From an uncultured Eubacteriales bacterium (GTDB lineage: Bacteria > Bacillota > Clostridia > Oscillospirales > Acutalibacteraceae): DNA of 14,132 nt. Position 1 is the stretch's first letter; each line of letters starts with the position of its first letter. The notes beneath the pieces are model-generated. The model worked only from the letters and a program-made list of their open reading frames with translations. It ran no database searches and was not told where the DNA came from. Shown piece after piece: positions 1 to 6,680 of the stretch. The stretch lies in contig ONWI01000023.1 of the NCBI GenBank assembly GCA_900321515.1, positions 1 to 14,132 on the forward strand. The letters are read 5' to 3'. Position numbers and translations under genes: made by a program.

Positions 1-1
1 A

Positions 2-1354
2 CGCTTTTCTAAGGCGATCGACAAAAAGACAAACGACTTCAATTCATCCATCTCCTTCGACAGCCGCATGTTCCGCGAGGACATCGAGGGCAGTATTGCC
101 CATGCCGATATGCTCGGCACTTGCGGAATCATTGACCGTTCGGAAGCGGATAAGATTATCGGTGGATTGAAGGGCATTTTAGCCGACATCGAGAGCGGGG
201 CTCTTTCAATCGACATGGAGGCCGAGGACATTCACACCTTCGTCGAGGGCGAACTCACTTCGCGACTTGGCAGCACGGGTAAGCGTCTGCACACTTCCCG
301 CAGCCGCAACGATCAGGTTGCGCTCGACATCCGGCTGAACCTCCGCAAGCAGGCGGACGGAATTCTCGCCGACCTCAGGGAACTTATCGGCGTCATCTGC
401 GACAAGGCAGAGGAAAATGCCGAAACCGTCATGTCCGGCTACACACATTTGCAGAGAGCGCAGCCCATTACATTCGGTCATCATCTGCTTGCCTACGCCG
501 AAATGCTCCTGCGCGACATTGCGCGCATAGAGGACGCGAAGAAGCGCATGAACATAAATCCCCTCGGAAGCTGCGCCCTTGCCGGAACGACATACGCCAT
601 AGACCGCAGCCTGACTACCGAGGCTCTGGGAATGGACGATTTTTCAAGGAACAGTCTTGACGGCGTTTCCGACCGCGATTTCTGCCTGGAACTTGCTTCC
701 GCGCTGTCAATCGTTATGGTGCATCTTTCCCGTTTTGCGGAGGAAATCATTCTCTGGTGCTCGTGGGAATTCAAATTTATCGAGCTTGACGACGCGTTTT
801 CCACAGGTTCCTCCATCATGCCGCAGAAGAAAAATCCCGACATTGCCGAACTTGTCCGCGGAAAATCGGGCAGAGTATTCGGTGACCTGATGACATTGCT
901 CACCGTTATGAAGGGCATTCCGCTTGCCTACAACAAGGACATGCAGGAGGACAAAGAGGCGATCTTTGACGCTTTTGACACTGTTAAGATGTGCATTACC
1001 ACATTCATTCCCATGCTTGCCACAATGACCGTGCTCAAGGACAATATGCGTGCCGCTGCCGCTAAAGGGTTCATTAACGCCACCGACTGCGCGGATTACC
1101 TGGTCAAGAAGGGGCTTCCTTTCCGCGACGCATACAAGGCGACAGGCACACTTGTAGCAAAGTGCATCGAGATGGGCGAAACCCTTGAGACCCTGCCGCT
1201 TAACGAATACAAGGCTATCTGCGACACCTTCGACGAAGGCGTGTATGAAGCAATTAATCTCGACGTCTGTGTCAGCCAGCGCAAGAGCGCCGGAGGTCCT
1301 GCGAAGGAGAACACTCTCGCCAATGTCGCACGCATTCGTGAATTGATAAAATAA
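2..1354 (+). CDS. argH: Argininosuccinate lyase, 5'-truncated by window edge
   Basis: Last step of arginine synthesis: splits argininosuccinate into arginine and fumarate in the cytoplasm. The frame is open from base 2 and reads RFSKAIDKKTNDFNSSISFD before the first in-frame ATG at 68. This matches the usual start of ArgH (M-x-LWGGRFSK...), so only about 7-8 residues are missing and the ATG at 68 is internal. 450 residues are visible. Landmarks in visible numbering: HTSRSRNDQV at 97-106, the THLQRAQP segment with the catalytic-region His at about 149, and the fumarase/aspartase-superfamily signature GSSIMPQKKN at 269-278, whose serine lies on the mobile catalytic loop. A GNAT gene follows after 60 bp. 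argG, often adjacent, is not in the window and may be just upstream. Family identity is certain. Confidence 0.97.
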   Translation, partial: RFSKAIDKKTNDFNSSISFDSRMFREDIEGSIAHADMLGTCGIIDRSEADKIIGGLKGILADIESGALSIDMEAEDIHTFVEGELTSRLGSTGKRLHTSRSRNDQVALDIRLNLRKQADGILADLRELIGVICDKAEENAETVMSGYTHLQRAQPITFGHHLLAYAEMLLRDIARIEDAKKRMNINPLGSCALAGTTYAIDRSLTTEALGMDDFSRNSLDGVSDRDFCLELASALSIVMVHLSRFAEEIILWCSWEFKFIELDDAFSTGSSIMPQKKNPDIAELVRGKSGRVFGDLMTLLTVMKGIPLAYNKDMQEDKEAIFDAFDTVKMCITTFIPMLATMTVLKDNMRAAAAKGFINATDCADYLVKKGLPFRDAYKATGTLVAKCIEMGETLETLPLNEYKAICDTFDEGVYEAINLDVCVSQRKSAGGPAKENTLANVARIRELIK

Positions 1355-1374
1355 CCGACAGAGAATTATTTCGG

Positions 1375-1390
1375 AAGGGCTGTCGCCCTT
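1375..1390 (+). other. Small hairpin between argH and the GNAT gene
   Basis: AAGGGC-TGTC-GCCCTT forms a perfect 6-bp stem with a 4-base loop. No T-run follows (the next bases are GTAATATAG), so it is a poor intrinsic terminator. It may be an RNA-processing or stabilising hairpin, or chance. The downstream gene has its own Shine-Dalgarno AAGAGG at 1401-1406. Confidence 0.35.
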
Positions 1391-1414
1391 GTAATATAGA
1401 AAGAGGCAAATAAC

Positions 1415-1882
1415 ATGACAATCCGCAGGGCTACACAGAAAGATATTCCCGCCCTCAGTGAACTGCTCCGGCAGGTTTGCAATGTGCATCATCAGGGCAG
1501 ACCCGACCTTTTCAGACCTGACGGAACTAAATACACCCCACATCAGCTTGAAAATCTGATTCAGGATGACAGCCGCCCGATATTTGTCGCCCAAACGGAG
1601 GACGGAGTAAAGGGATATGCATTTTGCATGTTCAAACAGCGCTTTGACGACACCTGCGTTACCGATATCAGGACACTCTATATAGATGACATTTGCGTTG
1701 AGGAAAACTGCCGCGGGCAGCGCATCGGTCAGCAATTGTATGAATATGTCGTGCAATTCGCAAGGGAAAGCGGCTGCTACAACGTGACTCTGAATGTGTG
1801 GTGCTGCAATCCGGGTGCTATGCAATTCTATGAGAAATGCGGACTTGTCCCGCAGAAGATAGGCATGGAACAGATTCTTTAA
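1415..1882 (+). CDS. GNAT-family N-acetyltransferase
   Basis: 155-residue stand-alone GNAT domain, expected to be cytoplasmic and to move an acetyl group from acetyl-CoA to an amine. Visible signs: an N-terminal beta-strand MTIRRAT followed by the helix around DIPALSELL (residues 10-18); the acetyl-CoA pyrophosphate-binding motif A at about 95-107 with CRGQRIGQQL (the R/Q-x-x-G-x-G/A pattern); and the C-terminal N-P-G-A...FYEKCGL element at 132-143, typical of the family. The start at 1415 has an AAGAGG Shine-Dalgarno eight bases upstream. The next gene starts 12 bp after its stop, and that gene's AAGGGG overlaps this stop codon, which suggests co-translation. The substrate cannot be read from sequence. 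Lying after argH it could in principle supply N-acetylglutamate, but ArgJ is present to recycle acetyl groups and nothing here specifically resembles an ArgA. Confidence 0.88.
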   Translation: MTIRRATQKDIPALSELLRQVCNVHHQGRPDLFRPDGTKYTPHQLENLIQDDSRPIFVAQTEDGVKGYAFCMFKQRFDDTCVTDIRTLYIDDICVEENCRGQRIGQQLYEYVVQFARESGCYNVTLNVWCCNPGAMQFYEKCGLVPQKIGMEQIL

Positions 1883-1894
1883 GGGGTTGAGATA

Positions 1895-2170
1895 ATGGAC
1901 ATATTCGGAAATTTTTACAAAAAACTCGCTTCGCTGGTACTGTGCTTTTTCAGCATAATCGGTCTTGCCACAGGCGTGAGAAATCTCACAGGCAAAGAAC
2001 AGAAGCGGCTGGGAATTATGAACGGCGCGGACGGTCCCAGCGCCGTGTTCATTTCGGACGACGATAATCCGGTAAAGACATTTCTCAAATTCGTCGCCAC
2101 CTGGTCCACGATAATTGCCGCAATTTCAACCCTGCTTTTAGCGCTGATCAAAAAATATGTGGAGGACTGA
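1895..2170 (+). CDS. Small two-helix membrane protein with OadB-like GADGP motif
   Basis: 91-residue protein. A first hydrophobic segment spans about 11-28 and a second about 63-85, with a basic stretch (KEQKR) between. Residues 40-53 read GIMNGADGPSAVFI, close to the G-x-I-G-G-A-D-G-P-T-x-I-F/Y-V signature in the beta subunit of Na+-translocating decarboxylases (OadB/GcdB/MmdB). The whole beta subunit is a roughly 400-residue, many-helix protein, so this is not a working pump subunit. Short Firmicutes proteins carrying just this motif are often labelled as decarboxylase beta subunit by similarity, and their real job is unknown to me. The start is supported by AAGGGG at 1881-1886, overlapping the previous stop. 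The next gene starts 6 bp downstream with its GGAGG inside this gene's last codons, so the pair is probably translationally coupled. Confidence 0.75.
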   Translation: MDIFGNFYKKLASLVLCFFSIIGLATGVRNLTGKEQKRLGIMNGADGPSAVFISDDDNPVKTFLKFVATWSTIIAAISTLLLALIKKYVED

Positions 2171-2176
2171 TATCAG

Positions 2177-2506
2177 ATGAAATCGAGAAGGGAATATTTT
2201 GAATCAAGAAAAATGCTGATGATAGGCAGCCGTATATGCTATATTATTTCGGCAATGCTGTTTTTCATAGCATTGCTCTCACAGAGCGGATTTGCAACCA
2301 TTGCCGTTATCATTGCTCTGCTGATGCTCGGAGGGGTGATGTGCAGCCTTTACGCCGGGCGGCAGAAGGAATATCTGTTCTGTCCCAAGTGCGGCTCCAA
2401 GAATATTGTAAAAAAAGGACTTTCAGGAGTTCCCGCGTCCATAGCTGATGAATGTCCGGACTGTCACGCAAAGCTCGACCTCGACAAGCCGGTAAACAAG
2501 GACTGA
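2177..2506 (+). CDS. Membrane-anchored zinc-ribbon protein
   Basis: 109 residues. The N-terminus is basic and is followed by two hydrophobic segments at about 15-34 and 39-61, then a cytoplasmic-type zinc ribbon. The first knuckle is CPKCGSKN with Cys69 and Cys72, the second CPDC with Cys93 and Cys96, a C-x2-C...C-x2-C layout with a 20-residue spacing. This suggests one structural zinc near the membrane. No enzymatic residues are recognised. Shine-Dalgarno GGAGG at 2161-2165 lies inside the end of the preceding gene. The tight packing (6 bp gap before, 10 bp gap to argJ) puts it in the argH-argJ transcript. Function unknown: it could be a scaffold or sensor partner of the preceding mini-protein, but that is only inference from adjacency. 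Confidence 0.8.
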   Translation: MKSRREYFESRKMLMIGSRICYIISAMLFFIALLSQSGFATIAVIIALLMLGGVMCSLYAGRQKEYLFCPKCGSKNIVKKGLSGVPASIADECPDCHAKLDLDKPVNKD

Positions 2507-2516
2507 TTAATTAATT

Positions 2517-3788
2517 ATGTCGAAATTTTTGCTCAGACTCTCTCATTCCCGGGTAATTCCGGGAGGAATAGCCGCTCCTCTGGGCTTTACGGCTTCGGGA
2601 ATACACAGCGGCATGCGCCGCAATAAATCCAAGCGCGATCTTGCGATGGTCCGCTGTGACGTGCGCTGCGCCGCTGCGGGGGCGTACACCCAAAATCTTG
2701 TAAAGGGCGCGTCAATTGCGGTAACGCGTGAGAATATATCCGACGGCTATGCCCAGGGAATTATCTGCAACAGCGGCAACGCAAACACCTGCAACGCCGA
2801 CGGAGAGCAGAAAGCCCGGGAGATGTGCCGTATTGCGGCCGACGCTATGGGAATTGCCGCGGAGGACGTTATCGTAGCGTCAACCGGTGTTATTGGGCAG
2901 CCGCTGAACCTCGATCCTATCCGAAGCTCGGCGGCGGAGCTTGCTTCACTGCTCAGACGTGAGGGCGGCAGGGAGGCTGCCGACGCTATTCTAACTACAG
3001 ACCGTTACCGTAAGGAAATATCATTTGAATATGATCTCTGCGGTACGACAGTGCGATTCGGCGCCATGGCCAAAGGATCCGGCATGGTTCACCCGAATAT
3101 GGCGACGATTCTCTGTTTTATCACGACCGACACAGCCATTACCCCCGAAATGCTCCGCAAATCGCTTGCAAAAGTTGTGCCGCAGACATTCAATATGGTT
3201 TCGGTGGACGGTGATACCTCTACTAACGATACAGCTGCGGTAATGGCATCGGGGCTGGCGGGCAATCCCATAATTGACAGTGAGGGCTATGCGTTCGACC
3301 GCTTCACACACGCGCTGAAAGCCATATGCATTACAATCTGCCGCGAACTCGCCAGGGACGGAGAAGGTTCCACACGGCTGCTTACATGCTGCGTTCACGG
3401 TGCGGAGGATAATGAAAATGCCCGCGTCATCGCAAAATCCGTTATATGTTCTAGCCTGGTAAAGGCGGCAATATTCGGATCTGACGCGAACTGGGGCAGA
3501 GTTCTGTGCGCGATAGGATATTCCGGAGCTAAGTGCGACATTTCCAGTGTGGAAGTGGCGTTTGTGTCGGAGCGCGGCAGAATAATTGTCTGTCAGAACG
3601 GCGCAGGAGTGGAGTTTGACGAGCAAAGAGCGAAGGAGATATTGCTTGCCGATGAGATCATCATTGATATCAGCTGCGGAGGCGGCGACGGCAAGGCGGA
3701 GGCTTACGGATGCGATTTGACATACGACTATGTGCGGATAAGCGGAGATTACAGGGCGGAGCAACTAAGAGATATATTGAAGAAATAG
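2517..3788 (+). CDS. argJ: Glutamate N-acetyltransferase / ornithine acetyltransferase
   Basis: Transfers the acetyl group from N-acetylornithine to glutamate, recycling acetyl groups; bifunctional versions also use acetyl-CoA. 423 residues, slightly longer than the usual ~400. Landmarks: PGGIAAPLGF at 15-24 (family G-G-x-x-A-P-x-G-F), STGVIGQPL at 122-130, and the self-cleavage segment KGSGMVHPNMATIL at 186-199. In this family the precursor cuts itself between Ala196 and Thr197, and Thr197 becomes the N-terminal nucleophile of the beta chain. DGDTSTNDT and DANWGRVLCAIGYSGA further on are also conserved. The ATG at 2517 is the only plausible start. Its Shine-Dalgarno (AAGGA, 2498-2502) is weak and lies inside the previous gene, so coupling is likely. 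Whether it is mono- or bifunctional cannot be told by eye; no classical argA or argE is in the window. Confidence 0.96.
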   Translation: MSKFLLRLSHSRVIPGGIAAPLGFTASGIHSGMRRNKSKRDLAMVRCDVRCAAAGAYTQNLVKGASIAVTRENISDGYAQGIICNSGNANTCNADGEQKAREMCRIAADAMGIAAEDVIVASTGVIGQPLNLDPIRSSAAELASLLRREGGREAADAILTTDRYRKEISFEYDLCGTTVRFGAMAKGSGMVHPNMATILCFITTDTAITPEMLRKSLAKVVPQTFNMVSVDGDTSTNDTAAVMASGLAGNPIIDSEGYAFDRFTHALKAICITICRELARDGEGSTRLLTCCVHGAEDNENARVIAKSVICSSLVKAAIFGSDANWGRVLCAIGYSGAKCDISSVEVAFVSERGRIIVCQNGAGVEFDEQRAKEILLADEIIIDISCGGGDGKAEAYGCDLTYDYVRISGDYRAEQLRDILKK

Positions 3789-3811
3789 AAAAACAGCAAA
3801 AGGAATAGAAT

Positions 3812-3907
3812 ATGAATAAGCGATTGACGAAATCTCAAAAATCCCAATCCGTCCTTCAAAGGCGGAGAATAATCTCCCGCTTAAAATGCCAAAGCCACGA
3901 ACATTAG
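3812..3907 (+). CDS. Possible 31-codon leader-like ORF with three consecutive Arg codons
   Basis: Between argJ and the DUF3783 gene an ATG at 3812 stands behind AAAAGGA (3797-3803) and opens a 31-codon frame ending TAG at 3905-3907. The predicted peptide is very basic and contains QRRRIISRLK, with Arg codons AGG CGG AGA in a row at 3860-3868. Those codons form the 5' arm of a hairpin (3862-3880). This looks like an arginine-sensing leader peptide, but no terminator follows and the second copy of the surrounding repeat (near 4427) does not keep this frame or start. Likely fortuitous; recorded because of the locus. Confidence 0.2.
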   Translation: MNKRLTKSQKSQSVLQRRRIISRLKCQSHEH

Positions 3908-3955
3908 CTTCTTCCTACTTTTCCAATCGGATAATAAAATATGAACTCAAGGAGA
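3828..3955 (+). repeat. Intergenic repeat, copy A (upstream of DUF3783 gene)
   Basis: Diverged direct copy of the element at 4427-4543. Shared blocks in the same order: CGAAATC, AAAAAT, GTCCTTC, GGAGAAT, TAAAATGC-n-AAAGCC, then a T/C-rich stretch, AATCGG, an A/T-rich stretch and a Shine-Dalgarno (AAGGAG). Copy A has an extra 11 bases (3871-3881 region) that complete a hairpin: GCGGAGA at 3862-3868, loop ATAA, TCTCCCGC at 3873-3880, with one bulged C. The repeat ends at the ribosome binding site of the following gene. Confidence 0.7.
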
Positions 3956-3963
3956 GTGGCGAC

Positions 3964-4344
3964 ATGCAGAATTCCGATAAAAAACTTCTCATATTCAATA
4001 TGGATGAATCCAAGATCGCACTCATCCGCACGCTCTGCGGCAATCTGAATGTGCGTCTTGTCAGAATATACAGTCCTCAGTACGGCGAGAGTGTCGGAGC
4101 GCTGGCGGGAATTCCGATATTCCGGATGACCAACGAGCCGTACAGGGGAGAGGACTTCGCGCAGGAAATGATGGTGATGTGCGGATTCAAGCCGGATGAA
4201 CTTGACGGGTTCCTCAAGGCATACCGTGAGATGGGAATACCTCCTGTCTGGCTCAAGGCGACGCTCACACCGCACAATATGGCATGGAGCGCCGCGCAGC
4301 TTTACGATGAACTCGCAAAGGAACACAGGCAGCTCCACGGCTGA
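3964..4344 (+). CDS. DUF3783-type protein
   Basis: 126 residues, cytoplasmic, no signal or membrane segment. The N-terminal half (KLLIFNMDESKI at 7-18) looks like a small alpha/beta fold. The C-terminal half (about 65-120) holds the features I associate with DUF3783: EMMVMCGFKPDELDGFL at 68-84, GIPPVWLKATLTPHN at 91-105, then a helix AAQLYDELAKEH. Function is unknown for this family. The start is placed at 3964 because AAGGAG (3950-3955) stands eight bases upstream. The in-frame ATG at 3886 lies inside the intergenic repeat with no Shine-Dalgarno, so the 26 extra residues it would add are unlikely to be real. It sits alone between argJ and argB, flanked on both sides by copies of the same intergenic repeat. 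Confidence 0.8.
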   Translation: MQNSDKKLLIFNMDESKIALIRTLCGNLNVRLVRIYSPQYGESVGALAGIPIFRMTNEPYRGEDFAQEMMVMCGFKPDELDGFLKAYREMGIPPVWLKATLTPHNMAWSAAQLYDELAKEHRQLHG

Positions 4345-4362
4345 TTATAGAAAATGTGCGCA

Positions 4363-4414
4363 GCGCCCCACAAGCGCGGCGTAGCCGAGCGAGACGCCCC
4401 CCCACAAAACGCGG
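4363..4414. repeat. GC-rich hairpin/short direct repeat element
   Basis: Just after the DUF3783 stop, base composition turns strongly G+C-rich. GCGCCCCACAAGCGCGG (4363-4379) recurs as a variant, ACGCCCCCCCACAAAACGCGG, at 4394-4414. Between them CGGC-GTA-GCCG (4377-4387), flanked by GC/GC, folds into a short hairpin (4374-4390). It is not followed by a T-run. It resembles REP-like or MITE-remnant structures in general form; I cannot name a family. Confidence 0.5.
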
Positions 4415-4426
4415 TCTGGCGAATAC

Positions 4427-4543
4427 CGAAATCGTAAAAATTCAAAGCAGTCCTTCCCGGGTGGAGAATTAAAATGCGAAAGCCCTGAATCTTCACTCTT
4501 TTTATATTTTTATAATCGGTTATCTGAATTATTGCAAAGGAAG
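4427..4543 (+). repeat. Intergenic repeat, copy B (upstream of argB)
   Basis: Second copy of the element at 3828-3955, with shared blocks CGAAATC (4427-4433), AAAAAT, GTCCTTC (4450-4456), GGAGAAT (4463-4469), TAAAATGC-n-AAAGCC, AATCGG (4514-4519) and the ribosome binding site AAGGAAG (4537-4543). It lacks the 11 bases that complete the hairpin in copy A. It contains the candidate -10 TATAAT and ARG-box-like site of argB. Confidence 0.7.
4511..4539 (+). promoter_or_regulatory. Candidate argB promoter -10 and ARG-box-like site
   Basis: TATAAT at 4511-4516 is a perfect -10 hexamer, but no good -35 lies 16-18 bases upstream. Nine bases further, TCTGAATTATTGCAAAG (4523-4539) has a perfect left ARG half-site (TGAAT) and an imperfect right half (TTGCA against ATTCA). 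That position would let ArgR block transcription start. ArgR itself is not in the window. Confidence 0.35.
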
Positions 4544-4553
4544 TAATATTACC

Positions 4554-5444
4554 ATGACAGAAATTGAACATACCGAAAAAACAAAGTCCGGCATCTCCAC
4601 CGAAGACAGAGCAAATGTGCTGATTCAGGCGCTTCCCTACATTCAGAAATGGGCGGGTAAGACAATCGTTGTAAAGTACGGCGGCAACGCCATGCTCAAT
4701 GAGGATTTGAAGCAGGCGGTCATGAGCGACATCGTTCTGCTTCAGCTGGTAGGAATTAACACTGTGCTTGTGCACGGCGGAGGCCCCGAGATCAATTCCA
4801 TGCTCGATAAGATAGGCAAGGAGAGCAAGTTTATCAACGGCATGAGATATACCGACGACGAGACAATGGAAATTGTTCAGATGGTTCTGGCAGGCAAGGT
4901 CAACAAGAGCCTTGTGCAGCATCTTATGCACCACAGCGGCAAGGCGCTGGGACTTTGCGGCCTTGACGGACGCATGCTCATGGCTGAAAAGCTGATGAAG
5001 AAGGATGATCTCGGATTTGTCGGCGAGATCGTAGAGGTCAATACCGAGGTCATTCAGGACGCAATCGACAAGGGTTACACTCCCGTAGTCAGCACAATTG
5101 CCGGCGGATACGGCGGCGAGGTCTACAACATCAACGCCGACACGGCGGCTGCGGAGATTGCCGCCAAGCTCAAGGCGAGCAAGCTGATTCTCATGACGGA
5201 TATTGCCGGTCTTCTTGCAGACAAGGATGACGAAAATACACTCATTCCCGTTGTGAATGTCAGCGAAGTGCCGCTGCTCAAGAAGCAGGGAATTATTTCG
5301 GGCGGAATGATTCCGAAGATCGACTGCTGCGTTGAGGCGGTTCGTCAGGGCGTAGGACGTGCGCATATTATTGACGGCAGAATCCCGCATTCGATACTCA
5401 TTGAAATGTTTACCGATCAGGGTATCGGAACCATGTTCTATTAA
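4554..5444 (+). CDS. argB: Acetylglutamate kinase (predicted arginine-inhibited type)
   Basis: Phosphorylates N-acetylglutamate with ATP, usually the controlled step of the pathway. 296 residues, amino-acid-kinase fold. Landmarks: phosphate-binding KYGGNAM at 41-47, VHGGGPEIN at 73-81 (acetylglutamate site), LCGLDGR at 134-140, NADTAAAEIA at 194-203, MTDIAGLL at 214-221, and GGMIPK-x-D at 250-257 (ATP-site lysine and aspartate). A helix-forming N-terminal extension of about 30 residues precedes the core, and the C-terminus carries HIIDGR (271-276) followed by GIGT (290-293). Both are hallmarks of hexameric kinases inhibited by arginine, so feedback inhibition is inferred. Start supported by AAGGAAG ending ten bases upstream. 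argD follows after 33 bp. Confidence 0.97.
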   Translation: MTEIEHTEKTKSGISTEDRANVLIQALPYIQKWAGKTIVVKYGGNAMLNEDLKQAVMSDIVLLQLVGINTVLVHGGGPEINSMLDKIGKESKFINGMRYTDDETMEIVQMVLAGKVNKSLVQHLMHHSGKALGLCGLDGRMLMAEKLMKKDDLGFVGEIVEVNTEVIQDAIDKGYTPVVSTIAGGYGGEVYNINADTAAAEIAAKLKASKLILMTDIAGLLADKDDENTLIPVVNVSEVPLLKKQGIISGGMIPKIDCCVEAVRQGVGRAHIIDGRIPHSILIEMFTDQGIGTMFY

Positions 5445-5477
5445 GGTGTAATTATCTTAACTTTCGGAGTGAAATTT

Positions 5478-6662
5478 ATGAATTCAAAGGAAATCATCGA
5501 ACAATACAACAGCGCTGTGGTGTGCAGTTACGGACGGCTTGATCTTGCTCTGGAATGTGCCTCCGGCGCTCAGGGAACCGACGCCGACGGCAGATCTTAC
5601 ATTGACTTCGGCAGCGGCATCGGTACCAATTCCCTGGGTTATGCAGACAGCGAGTGGGCTGACGCGGTGAGTGGGCAGGCGCATAAGCTGCAGCACGTTT
5701 CTAATTACTACTACAATTCCACCGCCGCGGAGTTTGCAGCCAGGCTCACCGAAATGACCGGCACGGATAAGCTGTTCTTTGGCAACAGCGGCGCGGAAGC
5801 CAACGAGTGTGCCATCAAAATAGCCCGCAAGCGTTCGTTTGACAAATACGGAGACGCAGGCCGTACTACAATAATCACCCTTGTCAATTCATTCCACGGC
5901 AGGACGATCACTACTCTCTCCGCAACCGGACAGGAGCATTTCCATAATTATTTCTTTCCCTTCACGCCGGGATTCAAGTATGTAGAGGCAAACAATATCG
6001 AGGCTCTCCGCGAGGCGATAGATCCCACAGTATGCGCCATCATGTTTGAATTCATTCAGGGCGAAGGCGGTGTGAATGTCCTTGATCAGGCTTTTGTGGA
6101 TGAGATATTTGCCCTTGCCGCGGCGCACGATCTTGCCACGATTTCTGACGAGGTACAGACGGGTGTCGGACGCACGGGAAGGCTGCTTGCGGCTGAGCAT
6201 TTCGGGGTAAAACCGGACATTGTGACACTTGCCAAGGGACTGGGCGGCGGTCTGCCCATAGGCGTTTGCCTTACGAGGGGAGAATATGCAGACGTTCTCA
6301 CTCCCGGCACACACGGTTCCACCTTCGGGGGCAATCCTGTGGTCTGCGCCGGCGGTCTTGTGGTGCTCAGGCGGCTTTCTGACCCTGCGTTTATGGCCGA
6401 ATTGGGGAAGAAGGCGGAATATTTTAAACAATCGCTGGAAGCCCTGCCAAGGGTAAAAAGCGTCAGCGGTCTGGGACTTATGCTCGGCGCGGAGCTGGAC
6501 GGCATTGCCGCCGGGGACGTGATGAAAAAGGCGCTTGACGAGGGCTTGCTTGTGCTGATGGCAAAGGCAAAGCTGCGCTGCCTGCCTCCGCTGACAATCA
6601 CCTATGAGCAGATTGACGCGGGTATGGCGATTCTGAGCGGGATTTTGCGGAAGGAAGAATAG
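5478..6662 (+). CDS. argD: Acetylornithine aminotransferase
   Basis: PLP-dependent class III aminotransferase converting N-acetylglutamate semialdehyde to N-acetylornithine with glutamate as amino donor; in several bacteria the same enzyme also serves lysine synthesis. 394 residues, full length. Landmarks: DFGSGIGTNSLGY at 43-55, phosphate-cup GNSGAEANE at 102-110, NSFHGRT at 137-143, DEVQTGVGRTG at 224-234 with the PLP-ring aspartate, and the Schiff-base Lys253 in LAKGLGGGLP. The start is set at ATG 5478 because GGAG (5466-5469) is eight bases upstream; the in-frame GTG at 5469 overlaps that Shine-Dalgarno and is unlikely. The next gene begins 18 bp after the stop. Confidence 0.96.
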   Translation: MNSKEIIEQYNSAVVCSYGRLDLALECASGAQGTDADGRSYIDFGSGIGTNSLGYADSEWADAVSGQAHKLQHVSNYYYNSTAAEFAARLTEMTGTDKLFFGNSGAEANECAIKIARKRSFDKYGDAGRTTIITLVNSFHGRTITTLSATGQEHFHNYFFPFTPGFKYVEANNIEALREAIDPTVCAIMFEFIQGEGGVNVLDQAFVDEIFALAAAHDLATISDEVQTGVGRTGRLLAAEHFGVKPDIVTLAKGLGGGLPIGVCLTRGEYADVLTPGTHGSTFGGNPVVCAGGLVVLRRLSDPAFMAELGKKAEYFKQSLEALPRVKSVSGLGLMLGAELDGIAAGDVMKKALDEGLLVLMAKAKLRCLPPLTITYEQIDAGMAILSGILRKEE

Positions 6663-6680
6663 AAGATCGGAGTTGAAAGG

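Noticed and set aside
707..1825. Long antisense frame (372 codons) opposite argH and the GNAT gene
   Set aside because: It is opposite two well-supported coding genes, has no recognisable domain, and arises from codon bias on the coding strand.
3824..3852. TTGACG as a -35 for a promoter before the DUF3783 gene
   Set aside because: No acceptable -10 at 16-18 bases (ATCCGT at the expected place).
3886..3963. N-terminal extension of the DUF3783 protein from ATG 3886
   Set aside because: Lies inside the intergenic repeat, has no Shine-Dalgarno, and a strong one stands before ATG 3964.
4302..5390. Long antisense frame (362 codons) opposite argB
   Set aside because: Shadow of argB, which has complete family motifs and a good ribosome binding site; no recognisable protein family on the minus strand.
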